A stretch of DNA of 64,000 nt, from the NCBI RefSeq assembly GCF_006149045.1, contig NZ_VBSN01000049.1, positions 248,001 through 312,000 of the forward strand, in the 5' to 3' direction. The notes under the pieces were generated by a model. That model was not told the origin of the DNA, made no database searches, and saw only the letters and a program-made list of their open reading frames with translations. The position numbers and the translations under genes are program-made. This document shows positions 56,801-64,000 of the stretch, piece by piece. Position 1 is the first letter of the stretch, and every line of letters begins with the position of its first letter. The stretch comes from Dyadobacter flavalbus. Lineage in GTDB: Bacteria; Bacteroidota; Bacteroidia; Cytophagales; Spirosomataceae.

Positions 56801-57145
56801 CATGCACAGGAAATTATGGATTATACGCTGAATCCGGATAAAGAGAGCAACCGCAATGCGCTGAACAATTACCTGGGCATACACTTGCTTCAAAATACAG
56901 GCAAACAGGCATTGGCAACCGAATTTCTGAACAACTGGAAAACGGAACAGGATTCACTGCGAAACTGGGAAATCACGCCGGGAACGGATGCGCCGGAAGT
57001 GAAATGGGTGATCGCCAGAGCACAAGACGACAACGTGCATGCGGACAGGCTGAAACAGGAATTATCGGAAAATAAAAAACTCAGCCTGACCACGCTCTTT
57101 TTCAGCATACTGGATCTGTCGGATACCGGCAAAAAGGAAGATTAA
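53888..57145 (+). CDS. secreted DUF5107 and TPR protein
   Basis: 1085 residues from GTG 53888, which gives a proper signal peptide (VVRSVLALLVFSPALQAQ); the frame is open from ATG 53777 but that would overlap the GH123 gene and bury the signal. DUF5107 covers about 45-330 (ENPYIKVQVLPEVGGKVMGA, IRGPWTSGGIEHNFG), a galactose-mutarotase-like sandwich domain. From about 440 to 1000 there are many TPR-like helical repeats (YHGGANYLYGALYRKLGDLT, DFEKAENDARKALDYN). The family often accompanies glycosidases, and a role in substrate binding or an envelope complex is likely. The reaction is unknown. Confidence 0.85.
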   Translation: MKALSHFSLSPSTAGVVRSVLALLVFSPALQAQKASITEKVQVMKTYPFSDPNPVPVMGVGKKVSPFYPYYVFDGYTDKGTAKNWKIVELENPYIKVQVLPEVGGKVMGATEKSTGEEFVYTNHVMKFRSIGIRGPWTSGGIEHNFGLDLGHAPWAAAPVDYVMQNNPDGSVTCVVGGLDLASRTQWRVKIVLPKDKAYFETQSLWYNPSPLHDAYLSWENAAFRASDDMQFFFPGTHHIGHDGSAGTWPIDEKGVDLSYYKNVNSGGDKSYHVMGTHTNWFGGYWHDRKFGFGHWAPYSDAPGKKLWIWSRAREGAIWEDLLTDKDGQYIEAQSGVTFNQAAERSGFHSPFNQKSLGPFYSETKTEYWFPVKATGGMVDASPYGTLHVETHGDSMKIIINPISAIQDTLKVTVSGQSVYQSPLELKPMELYVKTIALAGSQKPVRVTVGKDRLVYSSQPEKVLDRPLLSADKQDFRSAERLFELGEDARSMRDYVLARQYYLDCLEKEATHSGARIRLAEFHYRKGDYAKGLEFARQVLAENTYHGGANYLYGALYRKLGDLTKAEEAMAVASWTMEYRSGAHAQLAGIALQKQDFEKAENDARKALDYNRNNLVAYQLLGTALRKLHKTDQAAQVWTDLLHVDPLNHYAHFEQYLLQPSKEKQAVFQDAIRNELPHETYLELAMDYINQGQNQEAMKVLQLAPAYPTVSYWLAYLNRDSAPAESRRFLKQAVDMSSELVFPFRLETIPVLQWAEKQLPFWKNRYYLGLIYWHIGDPENAKMQYMACKDEPDYAPFYMARGILFQNDAAAAAQAQLDFVKANQLDPKEWRSWHYLTGFFNARKMQDKGLENARTAYERFTENPVIGIDYARSLLQAGNFKTCLQVLDKIRVLPQEGAREGHNLYVVANLASALAMAENKKYTDALKSLEKARLWPENLGSGKPHAPDNRLIDYLAAYCETRLGHIQKAGQHAQEIMDYTLNPDKESNRNALNNYLGIHLLQNTGKQALATEFLNNWKTEQDSLRNWEITPGTDAPEVKWVIARAQDDNVHADRLKQELSENKKLSLTTLFFSILDLSDTGKKED

Positions 57146-57155
57146 ACCGTGCATC

Positions 57156-59192
57156 ATGATTTTGACAAACCGCTTTACTAATTTGATAAAAAAGTGTAAA
57201 TATCACCTGAACCGGAGCTCGCTACTCACGGGTTTGATGTTTGCTTTAGTGCTCGTAAATGCGCATGCCCAGCAGCTGCGGCCCAAAGGCATCATCGAAG
57301 ACGGAATGCATTACAGCAAGGTATTCAGGGAAAACCGCCATTTCCGCCTGATCCTTCCGGCTGATTATCACCGGCATCCCGAGCGGCGCTATCCTGTGAT
57401 TTACTATTTTCATGGCAATGCAGGCCGGTACAATGGCCCCGAAGAAGGCGAAGTTTCCCGTTCCGGCGAAGCACGCTACTATGATGATTTTAACGGAAAT
57501 TTTGAACGCTGCGGGCCCGATTCGCTGGATAATTTTGCAAGTTATGTAGCCGATAATGATGTGATTATTGCCAAATGGGACGGATATGTGCCCGCGCAGT
57601 ATCCGCGCCCGTACGACATTGCGCCGGTGAAAGAAGACAGGCAGTTTGCAGATTACTTTCCTGAATTCGTACAGTATGTGGATTCGCATTACCGTACAAA
57701 AGCTTACCGGGAAGCGCGGGCGGTGTCGGGACTGAGCATGGGCGGGTTTATGTCCATGCTGATTGCTTCCAAATATCCGCACCTGCTGTCGAGCGCTTCG
57801 TTTTTCTGTCCTTCTGCTTCGTTTACCGTCGGGCCGAAGGCTTTGCAGGTTTACACACCGTTCAAAGAAATGGGCCGCAATTTTGTGGGCTTGCCGATAC
57901 GGATGCATCTGGGAAGCAAAGACTTTCTGCGGCAGCACGATCAGGAGATTGATCAGGCCTACAAAACCCTCGAACTGAACTACGAAAGCTGGCATTACGG
58001 AATAGGTTATTTCAGAGGTTTTCACAATGCAGTCAATATCAAAGGGCAGTTTGATTTTCATATGAAGTATTTCCGGATGCCGCTCGCGCGGCCTGAGAAA
58101 TGGCATCATATTGATCTGTACCCGAGTTTCTCGGTCTGGAATTATGATGTAAGTACAAACCGGGACATCCCCGGATTCACCGTTCTGGACGATGTGCGAA
58201 AGGAAGGGTTCAGCTTGCAGACCAGAAAGTGGCTGCCCGACGGCCCGGCGGTTCCGAACCTGTCCGTACAAATCACAACCGACAGCATTTATCCGGCCAA
58301 CACTCTTTTTGAATTGATCCAACTGGATGTACCCGTACGCAAAACCTTCCGGACAAGCGTGCGCAGCGACAGGAAAGGACGCATTCAGTGGCAGGGAACC
58401 GGCCAGCACAGCAACATCGGATTGTACCGTGCCGGCGATCCGGGCCACATCACCATGGCTGCCTATACGCTCGACTGGAAGATGCCGGGCATCGGCGATA
58501 TAGTTTCGATTAGTCCGTTACTGTTTAATAAAGGCGGCGCTGCCGTAGACTCCGTCCGTATGGAACTGATCGCGCAGGATGAAGACGTGGAAGTAATGGA
58601 CCCGGCCATTTCTGTCGGAAAACTGGGCCAGGGCGCCTTGCACGAAAAAACCGCTTTCCGCATTCGTTCCCGGCATGCCGGTCTGGATCGGGCCAAGCTG
58701 AAATTGCTGGTGAGTTATAACGGCAGAAAAGATCTGTTTTTACTGGAAGTACCTTTTTATTCGCCGGAAGCAACACTGTCCCATTTTGAAATTGCCGATG
58801 GCCGTCCTGTCAATCTGGAAGTGGAAGGAAAAACGCAAGTCGGAGAAGGAAATGGCAACGGGATCGCCAATCCCGGCGAATGGATCAGTATTTTCACCAG
58901 ATCCGAACTGGATTCGCTGCATGATTTCGGGCTGCAGTTGTATACGGAAGATCCATATATAGCCACGGACGACCGGCAGATGCGCTACTTCGCCCGCAAT
59001 GACTGGTCGGGCGCACAGCGATTGACTTCGCAGGTCAGGATCAGACCGGATTGCCCGGACGGACACGAAATCGCCTTTTACGGCACTTATGAATACCCTA
59101 AAAACGGCAACACGCGGCGCGACAGCCACGGGGCACATTCGTTTATCCGCGAGACAAAACGGGTTTCATTGATCGTAAAAGTGAAGAAATAA
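57156..59192 (+). CDS. secreted esterase-like alpha/beta hydrolase with C-terminal extension
   Basis: 678 residues. An N-terminal signal (LLTGLMFALVLVNAHAQQ) leads into a PF00756-type esterase domain: LILPADYHRHPERRYPVIYY, FHGNAG, and the nucleophile Ser194 in GLSMGG. The C-terminal 300 residues look like beta-sandwich domains (ANPGEWISIF and a final beta-rich part), possibly for binding. It starts 10 bp after the DUF5107 gene, so they are co-transcribed. It may remove acetyl or other ester groups from the glycan processed by the GH123-like protein. Confidence 0.85.
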   Translation: MILTNRFTNLIKKCKYHLNRSSLLTGLMFALVLVNAHAQQLRPKGIIEDGMHYSKVFRENRHFRLILPADYHRHPERRYPVIYYFHGNAGRYNGPEEGEVSRSGEARYYDDFNGNFERCGPDSLDNFASYVADNDVIIAKWDGYVPAQYPRPYDIAPVKEDRQFADYFPEFVQYVDSHYRTKAYREARAVSGLSMGGFMSMLIASKYPHLLSSASFFCPSASFTVGPKALQVYTPFKEMGRNFVGLPIRMHLGSKDFLRQHDQEIDQAYKTLELNYESWHYGIGYFRGFHNAVNIKGQFDFHMKYFRMPLARPEKWHHIDLYPSFSVWNYDVSTNRDIPGFTVLDDVRKEGFSLQTRKWLPDGPAVPNLSVQITTDSIYPANTLFELIQLDVPVRKTFRTSVRSDRKGRIQWQGTGQHSNIGLYRAGDPGHITMAAYTLDWKMPGIGDIVSISPLLFNKGGAAVDSVRMELIAQDEDVEVMDPAISVGKLGQGALHEKTAFRIRSRHAGLDRAKLKLLVSYNGRKDLFLLEVPFYSPEATLSHFEIADGRPVNLEVEGKTQVGEGNGNGIANPGEWISIFTRSELDSLHDFGLQLYTEDPYIATDDRQMRYFARNDWSGAQRLTSQVRIRPDCPDGHEIAFYGTYEYPKNGNTRRDSHGAHSFIRETKRVSLIVKVKK

Positions 59193-59241
59193 ATCAGCCG
59201 GTTACGAATGCCGATTTCATGCCGGAACTAAATTATTGATT

Positions 59242-59766
59242 ATGAAAAACCAGTTTCCCGATACATGCCGGATATCGGTTTATGCTTATGACGAAAACCT
59301 TGTGCTGGCCAGGATCTTGCAGATGTTCAGTAAAAGCCGGTTTGCGGTCAACTACATTCAGATTTTTGATATACAGGATGAGGAGCTGAAACTGATCATG
59401 ATAGATGCGTCTTTTCCGAAAGAAATGGTGCCACTGATGCTGGAACGGATCGAGAAAATCATGGAAGTTCACAAAGCAGTTCCGCATTATTTTGAACAGA
59501 AAAAACGGTTCCTGGGACTTTACACGGTGCCCGCAGACTTCCGGGAAACGGCTCTTTTTCTTACTTTAAAAAACAGAGGCGTACAAATAAGCGCTGCGGC
59601 GGAGCATGTACTGGTTTTGCAACGGATTGGCGACGAAGAAGAAATAGCGGAAATATATCAGCTGCTGTCGGATGCCTGTGCAACCGTTTTTCACAAAAGC
59701 ATGTGGCCGGATCTCGCCCGGCTTCCGGTCATTTCCGCCGGGCTGCCCGATGGCGCCGGAAGCTAG
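59242..59766 (+). CDS. stand-alone ACT-domain protein
   Basis: 174 residues from ATG 59242; an in-frame TTG two codons upstream is not used. The N-terminal RISVYAYDENLVLARILQMF, SKSRFAVNYIQIF pattern is the ACT fold of acetolactate synthase small subunits (IlvN/IlvH), but there is no synthase nearby. ACT domains bind small effectors, often amino acids. Its position 138 bp before the DeoR regulator hints at a sensor role for the cluster; this is inference. The C-terminal half (about 90-174) has a second ACT-like strand pattern. Confidence 0.7.
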   Translation: MKNQFPDTCRISVYAYDENLVLARILQMFSKSRFAVNYIQIFDIQDEELKLIMIDASFPKEMVPLMLERIEKIMEVHKAVPHYFEQKKRFLGLYTVPADFRETALFLTLKNRGVQISAAAEHVLVLQRIGDEEEIAEIYQLLSDACATVFHKSMWPDLARLPVISAGLPDGAGS

Positions 59767-59904
59767 GCACACAAACTGCCCGTAGGCAAAATAGTAATAT
59801 TATTGAATGTTGCTACCTTTACAACCTGGTCCGGGCAGCCGGAAGTTTCAGGCGCAAAAGATCAGTGAATTAATAAAAAGTAACCGAATAAACGGGTTGG
59901 TACC

Positions 59905-60669
59905 ATGAAAAAGACTGCGCAACGTCGTTCGCTTATACTGCAGAAACTCGATGAGCTGGGCGAAGTGAATGTGAATGATTTGAGTGAGTTGCTGGAAGTA
60001 AGTGAAGTGACTATCCGCAATGATCTGGATAAGCTGGAAAACAGCAATTTACTGGTGAGGGCACACGGCGGCGCCTTCAAAACCAACAACATTGCCCTGA
60101 CGGTTACTGAAAAAAGGAAGATCAATCATGACATCAAGCGGCTGATCGGCAGAAAGGCCGTGTCGCTGATCAATGAAGATGACAGCATTATACTGGATTC
60201 CGGCACCACTACTTTTGAAATTTCGAACAATCTTGAAAAATTCAAGAACCTGACGGTGATCAGCAATGCGCTGGACATTGTCAATAATCTGGCTCAATAC
60301 GAAAACCTGCAGGTGCATATGCCGGGTGGATACCTGAAAGAATTTTCCATGTCGCTGGTCGGACCGATGGCCGAAAGGAATTTCAAGCAACTGTACTGCA
60401 ACAAACTTTTTCTGGGTATTGACGGCATGAAGGCGAACACCGGTTTTTTCACCCACTACATGGAGGAAGCTCACCTGAACCAGATCATGATCGACATTGC
60501 CGAAGAGGTCATTATCGTCACCGACTCATCCAAGTTCAAGAAATCCGGCCTGGCGTTCATTTGCGGTTTTGACAAAATCAACAAAGTCGTTACCGACGAC
60601 AAGATTGAAGATGCAGACGTAAAAATGCTCAGGCAGCACAATGTGGAAGTAATCATTGCGCATAGCTGA
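59905..60669 (+). CDS. DeoR-family transcriptional regulator
   Basis: 254 residues. An N-terminal HTH (about 6-57; VNDLSELLEVSEVTIRNDLD, then LVRAHGGAF) is the standard DeoR signature. The C-terminal domain has DDSIILDSGTTTFEISNNL and the phosphosugar-sensing segment VIVTDSSKFKKSGLAFICGF. Such proteins are usually repressors released by a sugar phosphate; AgaR, which controls GalNAc genes in Enterobacteria, belongs here. It closes the plus-strand series and is followed by a terminator, so it most likely controls the tagatose-type operon and/or the secreted genes. Confidence 0.92.
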   Translation: MKKTAQRRSLILQKLDELGEVNVNDLSELLEVSEVTIRNDLDKLENSNLLVRAHGGAFKTNNIALTVTEKRKINHDIKRLIGRKAVSLINEDDSIILDSGTTTFEISNNLEKFKNLTVISNALDIVNNLAQYENLQVHMPGGYLKEFSMSLVGPMAERNFKQLYCNKLFLGIDGMKANTGFFTHYMEEAHLNQIMIDIAEEVIIVTDSSKFKKSGLAFICGFDKINKVVTDDKIEDADVKMLRQHNVEVIIAHS

Positions 60670-60711
60670 TCTGAAATACGGTTTTAAAACCTGCAACTGC
60701 CGGTGTTATAT

Positions 60712-60751
60712 AAAAAGGGATACAGCCCGGAAAATAGCCGTATCCCTTTTT
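60712..60751 (+). terminator. terminator after the DeoR gene
   Basis: AAAAAGGGATAC (60712-60723) pairs with GTATCCCTTTTT (60740-60751), a perfect 12-bp stem with a 16-base loop and T run. Confidence 0.9.
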
Positions 60752-60900
60752 GATTTACTGTCCTGCTGCCGCTTGTATGGATAGACGCATTATACACCAA
60801 TCCTACGGATTTTATAACAATGATTCTTAACGGCACTAGGCATTTATATTTCCGGACTGTATCTTGAAGCGAATAAATAAATACAGAACAGCTACTGCTT

Positions 60901-61275
60901 ATGATGATCGAAAAGGCTATACGGGACTATCTTCAGGCTTATAACGACAAAAATGTTCCGGCCATGCTAGAAGTTCTGGATGAGAAGATTGTTTTTGAAA
61001 ATATCTCCAACAGCACAGGAATTGTTATCACAACAACCATTCAGGAATTTGAACAACTGGCAACGCAAAGCCTTGATTATTTTACCGAACGCCGGCAATT
61101 GATCCGGTTTCTGGTGATTGGCGGAGATTCGGCTGCGGTTGAAATTGATTATCAGGCTCGTTTGGCTGTGGATTTTCCGAACGGAATGAAAGCCGGCGAT
61201 ATGCTGCAACTGCGGGGCGTAAGCATTTTTGAAATGAAAAAGAACAGATTCACCCGGATCAGTGATTACAGTTGA
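60901..61275 (+). CDS. NTF2/SnoaL-like protein
   Basis: 124 residues. The pattern IRDYLQAYNDKNVPAMLEVL, DEKIVFENIS, then LIRFLVIGGDSAAVEIDYQA and a final RGVSIFEMKKNRFTRISDYS is the cone-shaped NTF2-like fold. Members bind or isomerise small hydrophobic molecules, or have no known activity. It stands alone after a terminator. Its stop overlaps the convergent small frame at 61266. Confidence 0.75.
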   Translation: MMIEKAIRDYLQAYNDKNVPAMLEVLDEKIVFENISNSTGIVITTTIQEFEQLATQSLDYFTERRQLIRFLVIGGDSAAVEIDYQARLAVDFPNGMKAGDMLQLRGVSIFEMKKNRFTRISDYS

Positions 61276-61457
61276 GCGCAAGCGGAACAGTCATATTCCG
61301 CCTGAACAACATCATGCTCATTCCGGATGGTTAAAACCTGCACTGCACAAACCGGCTGTACTTCTTCGGCACTGCTGCTGTATACACGACTTTTGCGGTT
61401 GGTCAGCTGACGTTCATGGCTGATCGTTTGAGCAACAGGACCTTTACAACCTGTCAT
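61266..61457 (-). CDS. possible small Cys-containing protein, unrecognised
   Basis: 63-residue frame from ATG 61457. Its codon use resembles real genes of the window and it holds four Cys (one near the N terminus, a CSAC near the C terminus). It converges on and overlaps the NTF2-like gene by 10 bp. No ribosome site or family is recognised, so it may be spurious. Confidence 0.35.
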   Translation of the reverse strand: MTGCKGPVAQTISHERQLTNRKSRVYSSSAEEVQPVCAVQVLTIRNEHDVVQAEYDCSACAQL

Positions 61458-61533
61458 GAAAATTCAGGCATTCATGCCGCTGATGTTCACATACTCATAA
61501 CATTGGGTGCATGATACCTTAATATACGGGATC

Positions 61534-61541
61534 TAGCTTTG
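61534..61541 (+). promoter_or_regulatory. possible -7 box of the third susC gene
   Basis: TAGCTTTG matches the Bacteroidota TAnnTTTG -7 element, 30 bp before the ATG at 61571. The nearest upstream TTG (61503-61505) is 28 bases away, longer than the usual spacing, so the promoter is not complete. Confidence 0.35.
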
Positions 61542-61570
61542 CATTTTTATTCCATGTAAAAACAGACCCT

Positions 61571-64000
61571 ATGATTAAGTATTCTACCATTCTAAAGGCG
61601 GGAATTCTTCAGATGCTGCTGCTCGGTACCATTCAGGTAATGGGACAAATCAGCATAAGCGGAAAAGTCACCGACCAGCAAACCGGCGAAGCCATTCCCG
61701 GCGCAAGTGTCATTGTAAAAGGAACCAGTTCAGGAACCGGAACCAATGCAGAAGGAACCTATGAACTGTCGGTTCCGGATGCCAGATCTGTGCTCATTTT
61801 TTCTTTCGTAGGATTTTCTACGCAGGAAATTGCGGTAAACGGGCAGTCCAAAATTGATGTCGCACTGAGTACAGACCTGAAACAACTGAATGAAGTGGTG
61901 GTAACGGCACTTGGAATTAAAAAAGATGTACGCAGAATAGGCGTTGCCATTCAGACCGTGGATGGAACGTCAACTGTCAAGGCCAGGGAACCGAATGCCA
62001 TCAATGCGCTGGCGGGTAAAGTGGCTGGGCTTACAATCGGAGCGCAGCCTGAACTGCTGAGAAGGCCCAATATTCAGTTGCGCGGAAATACCGATGTATT
62101 GTTTGTCGTCGATGGGGTTCCTGTAAACTCGGATACCTGGAACGTAAGTCCGGATGATATCGAAACCTATTCGGTTCTGAAAGGAGCGAGTGCATCCGCA
62201 TTGTACGGTTTCCGTGGAAAAAACGGCGCCATCCTGATTACGACCAAAAGAGGCACAAAAGACAAGCGCGGGTTCTCCGTGGACGTCAATTCATCCACGA
62301 TGATGGACAAGGGTTTTTATTCCATTCCCAAAGTTCAGGATGAATACGGGCCGGGCGACCACGGCCGTTATGCCTTCGTTAACGGAGCGGGCGGCGGCCT
62401 GAATGACGGTGACTATGACGGCGGATGGGGCCCCCGGTTTGAAGGACAGCCGATTACGCAGTACGACAGCCCTGTGGACCCGGTTACGGGAGTAAGATCG
62501 CCCACGCCCTGGATCAACCGCGGAAAAGACAATTTGAGACGGTTTCTGAGACCCGGAATTCTTTCAACCAACAACGTGTCCGTTTCATCCACAGGCGACA
62601 AGTACAACCTCCGTTTTTCTGCATCGAATACTTTTCAGAAAGGGATTGTGCCCAACACAAAGCTGAACATTACAAACTTTAACGTTACCGGCGATTTCAG
62701 GTTTTCAAACAAACTGAGCTTTACTTCCAATCTTCAGTACAACCGTCAGTATTCCCCGAATATTCCGGACGTGAATTACGGGCCTAATTCCATCATATAC
62801 AACATGGTATTCTGGGCAGGCGCCGACTGGAATGTGGACGATATGCGCAACTACTGGCAGCCGGGCAAAGAAGGCGTACAGCAGATTTATGCAGAATACC
62901 AGCGTTACAACAACCCGTATTTCATGAGCTATGAATGGCTGCGCGGCCATCAGAAATCGGATATTATCGGGCAGGCGGCCATGACTTACAAGATCAACGA
63001 TTTCCTGGAAGCGACATTGCGGACACAGATAACCACCTGGAATTTATTCAGAAATGAAAAGATGCCTTATTCTGCCGGGTCTTACGGACGCGAGGAACGC
63101 AGGGGCGATTACCGGGAAGACCGCCGGAACCTGTTTGAGAACAACACAGACATTCTTGTAAAATTCGACAAAGACCTTTTTGAAGGTTTCAATACCAAGA
63201 TCTGGGCCGGCGGAAACATCCGCAGCTTTGAGTACAGCTCGCAGTACGGCTCCACGGATTACCTGAACGTGCCCGGCCTTTACAATTTCAACAACTCGTA
63301 CCGGCCGGTTAAAACATCCAATTTCAATTCCGCCATGCGAGTGAATTCTGCGTATTACTCAGCGGATTTTACCTTCAGGGATTATTTTACCGTATCCACA
63401 ACCGGACGTGTTGACAAGCTTTCTACCCTGCCCGCAGGAAACAACACCTTCTTTTATCCGTCTGTGGCCGGCTCTACCGTACTTTCGGATTACCTTCCTG
63501 TTCCGGAAGTTATTTCATTCCTTAAATTACGCGCATCTTATGCCAACGTAAAAGATGGTCTGACCCGCTCAACGATCGGTACCACGCCTGCTTTGGGCGA
63601 CGGCAATCCGCTCGGGTACGGAGATCAGTACTATTCGCCTTATGACGGTCCTACTTACCAGAATGCCGCTGTATATTCCACGCCGTTTGCTTACAACAAC
63701 ACCCCGGCGGCTTATTTTACCAATACGCTTAACAATCCGGGCCTGAAACCAAGCACAACTTCCCAAACGGAAATCGGACTGGATGTGCGTGTGCTGAGAA
63801 ACAGGCTCGGGCTGGATATGACTTATTTTGTATCGCACGAGGGCCCGAGAATATTTGCCTTGCCGATATCTTCCACAACCGGCTACGAATCGTATCTGGT
63901 GAACGGTATCCAAACCAAAAAGACCGGCTTTGAACTGGCATTGACCGGCTCCGTTCTGGCAAACCCCAACGGCCTGAACTGGGATGTGGTGGCAAATTAT
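61571..64000 (+). CDS. SusC/RagA TonB-dependent receptor, incomplete at window edge
   Basis: Open from ATG 61571 to the window end (810 residues, no stop). A signal peptide (GILQMLLLGTIQVMGQ) is followed directly by the carboxypeptidase-regulatory-like domain (ISGKVTDQQTGEAIPGASVI), a TonB box (LNEVVVTALGIKK), the plug (NIQLRGNTDVLFVVDGVPVN) and the barrel. There is no STN domain, so unlike the other two SusC proteins it probably does not signal to a FecR partner. A SusD gene is expected beyond the window edge. The substrate is unknown. Confidence 0.93.
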   Translation, partial: MIKYSTILKAGILQMLLLGTIQVMGQISISGKVTDQQTGEAIPGASVIVKGTSSGTGTNAEGTYELSVPDARSVLIFSFVGFSTQEIAVNGQSKIDVALSTDLKQLNEVVVTALGIKKDVRRIGVAIQTVDGTSTVKAREPNAINALAGKVAGLTIGAQPELLRRPNIQLRGNTDVLFVVDGVPVNSDTWNVSPDDIETYSVLKGASASALYGFRGKNGAILITTKRGTKDKRGFSVDVNSSTMMDKGFYSIPKVQDEYGPGDHGRYAFVNGAGGGLNDGDYDGGWGPRFEGQPITQYDSPVDPVTGVRSPTPWINRGKDNLRRFLRPGILSTNNVSVSSTGDKYNLRFSASNTFQKGIVPNTKLNITNFNVTGDFRFSNKLSFTSNLQYNRQYSPNIPDVNYGPNSIIYNMVFWAGADWNVDDMRNYWQPGKEGVQQIYAEYQRYNNPYFMSYEWLRGHQKSDIIGQAAMTYKINDFLEATLRTQITTWNLFRNEKMPYSAGSYGREERRGDYREDRRNLFENNTDILVKFDKDLFEGFNTKIWAGGNIRSFEYSSQYGSTDYLNVPGLYNFNNSYRPVKTSNFNSAMRVNSAYYSADFTFRDYFTVSTTGRVDKLSTLPAGNNTFFYPSVAGSTVLSDYLPVPEVISFLKLRASYANVKDGLTRSTIGTTPALGDGNPLGYGDQYYSPYDGPTYQNAAVYSTPFAYNNTPAAYFTNTLNNPGLKPSTTSQTEIGLDVRVLRNRLGLDMTYFVSHEGPRIFALPISSTTGYESYLVNGIQTKKTGFELALTGSVLANPNGLNWDVVANY

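Noticed and set aside
57246..58448. 400-codon minus-strand frame opposite the esterase gene
   Set aside because: The plus strand has a signal peptide, a catalytic GLSMGG motif and operon spacing; the minus reading has no recognisable features.

Overview
The window looks like a chromosomal segment of a Bacteroidota bacterium, most likely Cytophagales and plausibly close to Dyadobacter. The evidence is two complete ECF sigma / FecR / SusC / SusD sets, a third SusC at the right edge, a type IX secretion (T9SS) sorting domain, weak Shine-Dalgarno signals and a moderate GC content. The genus is an inference from gene style; no rRNA or marker gene is present. No tRNA, rRNA, CRISPR array, insertion sequence or prophage was seen.

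Layout. 1-2.5 kb: a frameshifted, edge-truncated short-chain dehydrogenase (SDR), an epimerase-like SDR and an AraC regulator. 2.9-3.7 kb: a small DUF1737-like gene, two hairpin terminators and a 9-copy 20-bp tandem repeat. 3.7-15.8 kb (minus): sigma factor, FecR, SusC, SusD, a lipoprotein with a cytochrome-like CxxCH motif plus DUF1549/LamG/DUF1553, and a Tat-type DUF1501 protein. 16.7-23.8 kb (minus): a second sigma/FecR/SusC/SusD set. 24.1-26.9 kb: a Gfo/Idh/MocA and GMC oxidoreductase pair. 27.0-28.8 kb: a second AraC/SDR pair. 29.1-33.6 kb: a membrane-lipid or glycoconjugate module (EEP phosphodiesterase, glycosyltransferase, flippase-like protein, glycosyltransferase). 33.7-39.2 kb: two tandem paralogous T9SS-sorted proteins, the second broken by one in-frame TAA. 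39.4-42.0 kb: a third AraC/SDR module with an NmrA-like protein, then an SPW-repeat membrane protein.

42.8-60.7 kb is the most coherent system. A minus-strand operon encodes an AgaS-like SIS protein, a PfkB kinase and a class II aldolase. Divergent from it is a plus-strand series: S9 peptidase, EamA transporter, two secreted propeller-like proteins, a GH123/DUF4091 glycosidase-like protein, a DUF5107-TPR protein, a secreted esterase, an ACT-domain protein and a DeoR regulator. Together they suggest release, uptake and catabolism of an N-acetylgalactosamine-type sugar through tagatose phosphates, under DeoR control. This reading rests on family knowledge and gene order. 60.9-64 kb holds an NTF2-like protein, a doubtful small ORF and the start of a third SusC gene that lacks an STN domain.
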